Source of the DNA: Caprella mutica
Lineage: Eukaryota; Arthropoda; Malacostraca; Amphipoda; Caprellidae
DNA: 64,000 nucleotides
NCBI GenBank assembly: GCA_947561585.1
Contig: CANNZV010000259.1
Span: 248,001 to 312,000, forward strand
Direction of reading: 5' to 3'
In this document: piece by piece, positions 57,401-64,000 of the stretch
How the letters are laid out: each line of letters starts with the position of its first letter
How positions within the stretch are numbered: position 1 is the first letter of the stretch
Translations under genes and position numbers: made by a program
Notes under the pieces: generated by a model
The model's database searches: none
Told to the model about the DNA's origin: nothing
Seen by the model: the letters and a program-made list of their open reading frames with translations, nothing else

Positions 57401-58807
57401 ATTAGAGTAAAACGTATATAAGCATATTATTAATAATATACAGACTTTCATTGTTTGTGACTGTGACAAAAAAGTTTAAAGTCGTATATTTATTAAATGT
57501 TTTAAAATCCATCCATAGCTTAACTCTCACTCATTATAGGTGAGTAATTAATAGATACTTAGACTTCTATAATTATTGTGCTACATTTAACAAATAGCAA
57601 TTTTATGCTCTATGAAATATTTTTGGTAGTAGGGTACTAAGTTCCAAATTATTGGTTGGTTCTAAAATTTCGGACACGTCATAAAAATAAAATTGTAAAT
57701 ATAATTACTATTTAACTTCTATCCTATTTGGTATCATGGATACCAATTGAAATATAAGTTAAATAATGATTACTATATAAAGATTTTCACGTGTTCGAAA
57801 ATTAGGAACCGTGCAGTAACACGGAACTAACCCTATAATGGGACATGTTGAATTTCTGAACCAATTGCTTCTAATAACCTCATCTGAATTATAATTTTAT
57901 TTTTTCTAGTTACCGTGAAAAAAAATTGTCTCCGTTTTCTATGTCTACGAACGGTTCTTATTTCGAAACATGACTCGAAATTAGTACCACTTTTGTTAAA
58001 GTGAGTTGTACTTAAAGCGAGGCTTGCCTGTACTGACAAACTTACGATAGAATCCTGAAAATATAGAATTTCGAATATATGTAATCTCGAATATATCAAA
58101 TCTGGTATATATGGAAATATCGCATTGATAGTTAAATTCAAATTGAGCTCAAATAGAAAATATTTAGCTAGAAAATTTCAAGGAAATATTTAACAAGATA
58201 AAATTTAAGAAACAATTTAACTAGATAAAATTCAAGGGAAAAGTTACTTGATAAAATTCAAGGAAATATTTTTAATTTGAAATTAATAAATTTGATATAT
58301 TTTTGGTAATTTGATAAAACTTCATAAATAATAATGGGTTTTATTTGGTTCACCCTATTGTATATGATGTCTAGTGTTTTGCCATATGATGATAAAAATA
58401 AAAGTAGAAGAATATGTTCGGATTTATTGTATGTAACGTAAATTTTGGAGAGACTAGAAACGGATGAAACTGCATTCACGCTGATAACTGTATACAATAT
58501 AGTAAAGTTTACATTCTTTACTTTCATCTAAACAGATCATTCCCGAGCAATTGGCATGTAATGAACGTGAAAGTCAAAAACCATAGTTGATATGTAACAA
58601 TTTGATACGATTTTTTAACTGTCCTTCTTCGATTACTTTTAAACTCAACAAAATTTACATATATTTTGAGGAATAAAATACCAAATTAATAAACAAATCA
58701 AGCCAGTTACCAAATAATGAAAGTAAGTTCTCTCGGCAGAATCATGTGATTAACAAAATGAATACCAATTAATACCTCTTACTTTTGGTTATCACAATCC
58801 AATTCAT
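45276..58807 (-). CDS. Secreted PAN/C-type-lectin-like protein, gene 2
   Basis: Paralogue of gene 1 with the same five-exon structure: coding 58783-58807, 56963-57127, 56720-56887, 47441-47614 and 45276-45484. All junctions are phase 1, giving 741 nt and 246 residues. Signal peptide MNWIVITKIVLLIQVIDSII. The cysteine-rich segment reads CRCSCLSEPTCYAF. The lectin-like domain ends DNFVIYEGVIDDASP then AYCLCQ. One codon fewer in exon 2 and one more in exon 5 leave the length unchanged. Intact frames in all exons and conserved splice sites argue for a working gene. Differences from gene 1 cluster in the lectin loop after LLPEEP. Ligand and tissue are unknown. Confidence 0.82.
45509..46344. mobile_element. 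hAT-like element with TATCGG repeats
   Basis: Starts TAGGGATGGGACGAAGTATC and ends with the inverted TCGTCCTATCCCTA. A perfect 8-bp duplication, GTTATAAT, lies at 45501-45508 and 46345-46352. Both ends carry runs of GTATCGGTATCGGCA. The same site in unit 1 (near 22021) is empty. The 836-bp element has no transposase. Confidence 0.93.
46752..47269 (+). repeat. Dispersed element with TTCGC/GCGAA ends, copy 2
   Basis: TTACCTTCGCAGAATGCGGG to GCGAAGGTATGCGCTC and ATAATCTAGTT, with internal blocks of about 120 bp (GGTCAAAGGTCAAGGTCA). Unit 1 lacks it at the matching point (near 22430), confirming mobility after the duplication. It is an intron 4 insertion of gene 2. Confidence 0.85.
47441..47614 (-). 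CDS. Gene 2 exon 4 (lectin domain, first half)
   Basis: A 174-bp phase-1 exon with donor AAAGT|GTGAGC. By eye it differs from gene 1 exon 4 by four silent changes and two replacements (V to G, M to I). It encodes LCTTFCAKFSGFRMAIGTTQ. Confidence 0.87.
47986..48417. other. Non-homologous stretch after unit 2 break
   Basis: Homology with unit 1 ends at about 47985 and a new sequence begins (GCCCGTACACACTAGGTAC). It is probably the flank of the transposon-borne pseudogene that follows. No terminal repeat was identified. Confidence 0.45.
49494..50520. mobile_element. Foldback element (GATCGAAAGGAAAATTG arms) inside the pseudogene
   Basis: Left arm of about 18 phrases such as GGTCGAATGGAAAATTG (49510-49830). 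Shorter inverted right arm (CGATCAATTTTCCTTT) at 50375-50516. Termini are GGGATCCGG and CCTAGACCC. A perfect 9-bp duplication, GTCCTGCTT, lies at 49485-49493 and 50521-50529 and falls in the KAGH codons of the host frame. The core at 50080-50370 is homologous to that of the 27204-28211 element. Confidence 0.93.
50080..50370 (-). repeat. Dispersed core module, copy 4
   Basis: On the minus strand: TTCTTCCATCTGTAAGTGCA, GATCCATGAGCATTGTCACC, CTACTTTCCTTTCTGACTGC, CCGTCAGTGATATGGC and GATGTTAAACCTATACTAA. It is colinear with 27770-28050. Confidence 0.75.
52086..53688. mobile_element. pogo-like transposon, degenerate, copy 1
   Basis: GGGGAGAACGGGG with GAGTTCGTACA at the left and the inverted TGTACGAACTCCCCCGGTTC-TCCCC at the right. 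TA flanks it at 52084-52085 and 53689-53690. Excising it with one TA restores a sensible frame in the host retroelement (THFNVP-NIRTEAE). Inside, the minus strand at 53137-53244 reads MPRVYTRKRTEQYSSW and TSVRKAAKLYKVP, the pipsqueak-type DNA-binding start of pogo/Tigger transposases, then breaks. Confidence 0.9.
52660..52990 (-). repeat. Minisatellite in the pogo-like coding region
   Basis: Repeats of GGTGAAGTAGGAGCAGGCTC plus GGTGGAT, about 24-30 bp. On the minus strand they read as proline/serine/threonine-rich SPSTEPSPTSPSTEPA. This was probably part of the disordered tail of the transposase gene. Confidence 0.75.
56020..56694. mobile_element. Solo foldback element (GACAATTGGGCCC arms)
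   Basis: Starts GGTGCACCGACAATTGGGCC and ends ATTGTTGGTCCACG, the same termini as the nested copies at 12722-13762 and 25284-25759, but without any surrounding GGTAAATTCATCGC element. The paralogous site in unit 1 (after GATATGAAAATG, about 30275) is empty. No 9-bp duplication is visible. It sits 25 bp downstream (3') of gene 2 exon 3, in intron 3. Confidence 0.9.
56720..56887 (-). CDS. Gene 2 exon 3 (PAN-like cysteine-rich)
   Basis: A 168-bp phase-1 exon between GTGTACGCAG and GTAAGT. Reads RCSCLSEPTCYAFSVTPDD then SCLFREKG. One of the adjacent cysteines of gene 1 (CC) is Y here, so that cysteine is unlikely to be in a core disulfide. Confidence 0.82.
56963..57127 (-). CDS. Gene 2 exon 2
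   Basis: A 165-bp phase-1 exon. VLLIQVIDSIIGDHKIN then GLIKFLILNDRSVISDLEIP, with TRHTANNSVIP where gene 1 has one extra alanine. Confidence 0.82.
57261..58031. mobile_element. Tigger/pogo-type MITE in gene 2 intron 1
   Basis: CAGGCATCCATCCGCTTTAG at the left and the inverted AAGCGAGGCTTGCCTG at the right, flanked by TA (57259-57260 and 58032-58033). CAGGCAxxCCTCGxTTTA is the known Tigger-type terminus. Gene 1 intron 1 shows the empty site (AAAGTACTTACAAAC near 30882). It is 771 bp with no transposase frame. Confidence 0.9.
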
Positions 58808-58850
58808 GGTGAATCAAAGGCGTGCTATCATCTTTGAAGTAATTTGGTGA
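58783..58850 (-). CDS. Gene 2 exon 1 (start codon)
   Basis: ATG at 58807 opens MNWIVITK, phase 1 at donor CCAAAA|GTAAGA. The acceptor-like TTTATTTTCAG before 58850 is kept as in gene 1. Confidence 0.78.
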
Positions 58851-59107
58851 CTGAAAATAAAACATTCAAGTTATATTCAAGACATTGTATCTATAGCAAC
58901 AATAACAAACAAAAAACTTATAGTAGAACACTTTATTTAATTGAGTTTTGATTTCAAACTAAGAAAGCAATTAAAGTTGGTAACGTTCTGAGTCGTATTC
59001 ATTATCGCATGGTCATGATTAATATGGCTATTGTATGACTATTAAATGACTTGCTCTCGTAAAGTGAATGAATCACTCTTCTAAAATTTAATACTAAATT
59101 ATGATAA

Positions 59108-59930
59108 ATCATTTAAATTGATAAATTTTGTAGAATTAATAAATTTTGTAAAATTATCAAATTTTGTAAAATTATCAAATTTTGTTAAAATTATCAAATT
59201 TTGTAAAATTATCAAATTTTGTAAAATTATCAAATTTTGTAAAATTATCAAATTTTGTAAAATTATCAAATTTTGTAAAATTATCAAATTTTGTAAAATT
59301 ATCAAATTTTGTAAAATTATCAAATTTTGTAAAATTATCAAATTTTGTGAAATTATCAAATTTTGTAAAATTATCAAATTTTGTAAAATTATCAAATTTT
59401 GTAAAATTACTAATTTTTTTAAAATTAAATATTTTTTTAAAATTAATTATTTTTTCTAAAATTGATAAGTTTTCTAAAATTGATAAGTTTTGTAAGATTA
59501 ATAAATTTTTCAAAATTAATAAATTTTGATAAATTGAAGAATTAAAAAAAAAAAATTATAAAAATTTGAAAAAATTATAAATTTCAAAAAATTAATAAAT
59601 TTTAAAAAATTAATAAATTATAAAAAATTGATAAATTTTAAAAAATTAAATTTTTTTTAAAAATTAATAAATTTTAAAAAATTAATAAATTATAAAAAAT
59701 TAATGAATTTCAAAACATTAATAAATTTCAAAAAATAATAAATTTTAAAAAATTAAAAAAATTTGAAAATTGATAAATTTAAAAAAATTAATAAATTTTA
59801 AAAAATTAATAAATTTTAAAAAAGTGATCAATTTTCAAAAAATAATGAATTAAAAAGAAATAAAGAATTTAAAAAAATGATAAATATAGAAAAATAATAA
59901 AAAAAAAAAAAATTGAGAAATTAATTGTAA
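59108..59930. repeat. 18-bp AT array decaying into simple AT sequence
   Basis: About 15 clean copies of ATCAAATTTTGTAAAATT (59130-59410), then increasingly degenerate TAATAAATTTTAAAAAAT-type repeats to 59930. It lies about 250 bp upstream of gene 2 exon 1, the position held by a different 20-bp array in unit 1. All long open frames here are products of the 18-bp period. Confidence 0.93.
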
Positions 59931-59984
59931 ACATGATAATTATAACGTAGCTATTACGAAGATTCAAATGCGTTATTAAAAATG

Positions 59985-60100
59985 AAATAAATTATGAATA
60001 ATGAATTATGAATAAAATTATGAATAAGAATTATGAATAGGAATTATGAAACGTGACGAGTAAAATATAATTATGAGGAATGAAATAGAAATATGAGGTT
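59985..60100. repeat. Remnant of the AATGAATAAGAATTATG array
   Basis: ATTATGAATAATGAATTATG and GAGGAATGAAATAGAAATAT resemble both the 32045-32829 and the 16897-17215 arrays. The ancestral unit probably had this repeat upstream of exon 1. Confidence 0.7.
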
Positions 60101-60952
60101 TCACAAAATAAAAATATATTTGTGATATTGGGATGGTTTATGGTTGCTCAGTTTCTAAGCTTAGCTTCACACATATGTATAGTCACAGTGTAGATAGAAC
60201 ATAGCAGACGGCGGTATATATGGTGAAGTGGTTTCGAGAACAGACCAGTTCAGATGGACCAAGCCCATTTGAACTTAAATCTCATTCTACTGACAATAAC
60301 AATCTAGGCTATTGACATCTGAGTTCAATGCACTATCTCAATGGACTAAACAATACTTGATGAAAAAAAGTATTTTAACTGACCCTAACAATATTGTCAC
60401 AATTATTTTTTATACCATAAGCATCTAGTTCCTAGGGCTCAGTTAATTATGTAATTTCTGTGGTAATTACTTGCAGCCCAAAATGCAAATGGTGAGCTGA
60501 ATGGCCTAACTACATAGGAGGTTAATTAATTGCCTATAGTTCTCTAGCCAATTTCAAAAATGCCCATTCCAAAACTAGGTATATAGTAAGATTTCGATAT
60601 CCTCTTTTTTTAACACATTTCTCCATATTGTCAAAATTTTATAAAAGGCATAGCTATTTGATTGCTATTAAAGCATGGAAATAAATTGTTTTTATTAATG
60701 GAGTTGTTGCTTAATAAATATATAGCCTACTTTATATTTGAACTTACTTCATTGTCCATTTTCTGACCATTTGCGTAAAGCCATTTTCACCACCCATTTA
60801 TGAAATCGTTACAATAGGAGAACTTGATACTTAAAAGAAAACTGTACCATACATACATTAGTTGTTGGAATATACTAAAATTTAAAGTTGGGTTCCGTTT
60901 TTTTTTGGGACACTCGTACAATACAAAGTCTGAAGTCTGTTGATAAAGGCAA
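60101..60952. other. Intergenic stretch, nothing recognised
   Basis: No gene or repeat family supported. Confidence 0.5.
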
Positions 60953-60954
60953 TA

Positions 60955-62308
60955 GGGGAGAACCGGGAGCATTCGGGCAGTTTTTGTTAAAAACTGAATA
61001 ATTCTTAAGCTAATTCGAATTTTACTATTTAAAGATTTCTGTACGTAGATAAACCATGTTACTTCAATTTGTATTGTGACTGTTTTACAGTTTAAACCTT
61101 CATTCGAAAGTTATAAGACAAAATGTAAAAGAGGTTCAAGTGTCTCAATGCTCTTTCCTAGAGGGAGACTTCGGACAAGCTGTTCGGATGATTCGGACAC
61201 CATAATAATGATTAAAACATTGTAAATTTTGGGTAAATAAACGATAGGATTGAATTCAGATCTACTAATTTAATTGAAATAAACAATAATGACTTGTTAT
61301 CACAGTAATAATTAATCGTATTTGAAATTTTATCATAATAATATTATTGTAATGATTGAACATTTTCTCCAACAAAATTTCGATAACCCATGAGCAATCA
61401 CTGTGAAATTATTCTTATATTGATTAGCTAAATATCAAAAGCAAATTGTATAACTATTTCCTATTAATATGGTTATAACTATTTCCTATTAATATGGTTA
61501 TAACTATTTCCTTTTTCTTGGAATTCGCCAAAATTAGTAAATTACATCTTAAATATTTCATCGAATGTTTAAAGTACAGTCCATAAGTGTAGATCTTGCT
61601 ACACTTACAATTTCAGCACCTTTTCTGACAGATAAACCTTTTTGGAATTTATCAAATGCTTTTTGAATATTTTCTTTATTACGGCCTATATCAGTTTTCT
61701 TTTTATAATGAAAAGGCATGAATACGATCGACAAGCGGTAAAATAAAGACACTGATATTAACAGTTGCAACTAATCTAATAAACGAAAGCTAGGTCAATT
61801 AAAATAACTAACTTCAAGTTCAGAATGTCCTTTTTAATAAGAATTACTTCAATAAATTGTAATGGTGGACTGAATCGGATACAGAGGTAAGGTTCAGATA
61901 CTGTCCGAACCAACCTAAACAGAAGTGTCCCATTCATCCCGAATGATACTTCAACATTAAAAACATCACCATGTTTCTAATTTAATTTATTTTATTTTTC
62001 TAACTCACCAAACATAACATAACATAAAATATAATTCATACCTTTCAGATTTACAATCAGTTTCGTATTCATACAGTCCACACACGATCTAATTGAATCA
62101 CGAAAAATTACATCAATTTTGAAGAAAACAGTAAATTACCCCTTGGGGGCGAAATACTACATCTCCGCATTAGATTTTTCAAAGAGCTGACAGAATTAAC
62201 ACGTCGCACACATTCAGTTGCAATAAGTGGTATAGTTCAAACAATTATAAACACGTTTAAACGAGTTGTCCGAACCATCCCTTAGTTCGAATGCTCCCGG
62301 TTCTCCCC
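60955..62308. mobile_element. pogo-like transposon, degenerate, copy 2
   Basis: GGGGAGAACCGGGAGCATTC at the left and the inverted GAATGCTCCCGGTTCTCCCC at the right. TA flanks it at 60953-60954 and 62309-62310. A frame on the minus strand at 61561-61719 reads MPFHYKKKTDIG, then GLSVRKGAEIVSVARSTLMD, the pipsqueak helix-turn-helix that starts pogo/Tigger transposases. The catalytic part is gone. It is related to 52086-53688 by its ends. Confidence 0.9.
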
Positions 62309-62310
62309 TA

Positions 62311-62869
62311 CTACTTTTGGTTTTATAATTCTAGTTACTTAAAATAAATAAATAACTTGTGCAAATTAAATTTGAATATAATAATATTTTTTTTATATAT
62401 AATACCAATTCAATAAACTATTTGTAACTTTTAAAAATCAGAAAAATAATTCTTCCATTTTCGATATTTAAATTCCATTTCGAAATAGCTGACAGTACTT
62501 TCAATAGAATTTCATATATAGTTAATTTAAATTAATATTTTGACTTGACTTAGATTAAATTATTGCAACTTATCCTTCATTAATCTATAACTAATAATAT
62601 TGAAATTAGTATAATAGTACCTCTTCTATCATATAATTGTATCATTCATTGCAGTATTGTAAGCATTAAAATTGATGGCTCAGAATAATCCAGAAAAGGA
62701 AATAGTAAACGTACTTTGAGCCACTAAAATAAAAACAGTCTGATAACAATGGCACAAAATAAGGATGTGTCATCTGTCCACGCATTTAGAACTACTGGGT
62801 AATTAATTAATTGGTTTAGGTATATTCCACCCTAGGTATATTCCACGCCAGTGAACAAATAATTTACTT
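62311..62869. other. AT-rich stretch with a short phrase repeat
   Basis: Mostly featureless. At 62817-62852 TAGGTATATTCCACC is repeated twice, just outside a core module copy. It may be the remnant of a foldback arm. Confidence 0.4.
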
Positions 62870-63110
62870 TGCCATAGGCAATATCTCTGACGTCATATAT
62901 AAATTTAATACAAAGGAATAAAAGAAGCAATCAGAAAGGAAATTGGCTTAATGATCAAAACCACCTACCATCTGTCATTGACAATGCTCATGTATGCAGA
63001 ATAGTCTATCAATTAATGCAGTCACTTACCTAGGATTGTGAATACAAAAGAAACAAGCTCTGGTTTTCGGACTACCGGATGGAAGAGGAAAATGAATAGG
63101 TGATAGTAAA
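62870..63110 (-). repeat. Dispersed core module, copy 5
   Basis: On the minus strand: TTCCTCTTCCATCCGGTAG, GTAAGTGACTGCATTAATTG, ACATGAGCATTGTCAATGAC, TTTCCTTTCTGATTGCTTC and GACGTCAGAGATATTGCC, in the same order as the other copies. Confidence 0.7.
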
Positions 63111-63654
63111 TGAAGCCAACGAATCTAACCAAAATTAATATACCGGGTGGGTTAAAAGTCACTTTACCATTATAAAATTTTATTGATAGATATCTTTAGT
63201 AAACGGCAAATGAAAGAAGGAAATTAAAAATTTTAGTAGATATGAACCGAAATCACTATACATACAACATCAGATTTCAAATATTTCAAACACACTTTTT
63301 AATGTATATATGTATTACGGGGGCGTGCCGCCCTCCGAGCCCTCCCCCTCTGCCAGGTAATTGTACGATCATGAAGTGTGTAGTACAACAACTAGCAGTT
63401 ACAACAAACTACATAACAGTTTCATGTAGAAAATCTATAATTTTTGAGTAATTTCAATGAAAACACGATTTTTTCAAAGTTCTCAATCCTTCAGTAATAC
63501 ATAGGGAATAAATAACTTTAAGCCTTCATATCTCAAAAGCGGTTAGGATTTTGGGAAAATTATTTTAAATTGAATATGGTGGGAGTCGGCAAATGGGAAA
63601 GATCCGATTATACCTATATATAGGTATATTGTAATATGTAATGATATCTGCAAA
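63111..63654. other. Stretch with no recognised gene
   Basis: It has one GC-rich patch near 63320-63352 (GGGGGCGTGCCGCCCTCCGA) in otherwise AT-rich DNA. The 69- and 64-codon frames here show no domain. Confidence 0.45.
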
Positions 63655-64000
63655 AAGGTAGAACTCATATAGATACAGTCAGTGTGAAGTGTATCCGTGA
63701 TAATATTTTTGCAGTTAAAATATTTTTCATTACCCAAGAGGAAGCTTATTTGTAATTCTTGTAGATCTTCTAAAATTGTTCCTTGTACATGAAATCAAAA
63801 TTTTAGACTTGGAAATAATTTGATGTCAATAGAAGTACTATTAAAAAAGTTCCGTATTTAATCCTTCACTTTAAATATTAATAATAAGACATTTATTTAT
63901 TCAGATGGAAATATAGATTATTATTAGAACATAATTTAACAGATGTAGATAATACAGATACCTCAGCATTACATTAATAAAATATTAAAGTCAGCCCAGG
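63655..64000. repeat. Start of duplication unit 3 (cut by window edge)
   Basis: GTAGAACTCATATAGATACA onward is colinear with about 20440-20780 and 43795-44110 (CTTGTAGAT-TTCTAAAATT, AATTTGATGTCAATAGA, CCTCAGCATTACATT). By that order a third lectin-like gene should follow beyond 64000 on the minus strand. Confidence 0.85.

Noticed and set aside
59099..59529. Four overlapping frames of about 100 codons on both strands
   Set aside because: Artefacts of the 18-bp AT array.
1..64000. Ribosomal RNA genes, bacterial genes, or an endosymbiont insert
   Set aside because: I found no rRNA-like conserved cores, no compact operon-like coding, and uniform AT-rich repetitive composition.

Overview
This window looks like nuclear DNA of an invertebrate animal. 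It is very AT-rich and crowded with tandem arrays and DNA transposons. Protein-coding sequence is split into short exons with GT/AG introns, and there are no operons or ribosome-binding sites. I cannot place the species. An arthropod is my first guess, with another invertebrate such as a mollusc also possible.

The only convincing host genes are two tandem paralogues on the minus strand. I rebuilt them exon by exon: gene 1 at 21797-31722 and gene 2 at 45276-58850. Each has five coding-region exons joined in the same phase (phase 1), and each encodes a 246-residue protein. The predicted protein has a signal peptide, a cysteine-rich PAN/Apple-like segment and a C-terminal C-type-lectin-like domain. 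The large third introns (7.5 and 9.1 kb) are full of transposons. Both genes sit in a tandem segmental duplication with a unit of roughly 20-25 kb. A third unit begins at about 63655 and runs off the right edge.

Layout. 1-1086: two minisatellites. 1087-12060: AT-rich intergenic DNA with dispersed repeats, a hAT-like element and a MITE. 12096-15561: two foldback elements with phrase-repeat arms and 9-bp target duplications. 16675-16809: one of two copies of an exon-like segment. 17640-20139: a 2.5-kb palindromic element inserted at TA. 20142-32000: duplication unit 1 with gene 1. 32045-32829: a 20-bp array. 33251-35035: another foldback element. 36279-38945: a truncated non-LTR retrotransposon and a 24-bp minisatellite. 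40524-43336: a long inverted-repeat element interrupted by a hAT-like element. 43337-59100: duplication unit 2 with gene 2. 59108-60100: AT-rich arrays. 60955-62308: a degenerate pogo-like transposon. 63655-64000: start of unit 3.

The most unusual feature is a set of at least seven foldback-type elements. Their ends are arrays of short phrases of about 13-20 bp in inverted orientation, and each type has a different phrase. Several share 9-bp target duplications and termini beginning GGT or GGG. Some share a homologous core despite unrelated arms, and one carries a second element nested inside it that was propagated together with it. Because the locus is duplicated, many insertions can be compared directly with an empty site in the other copy.
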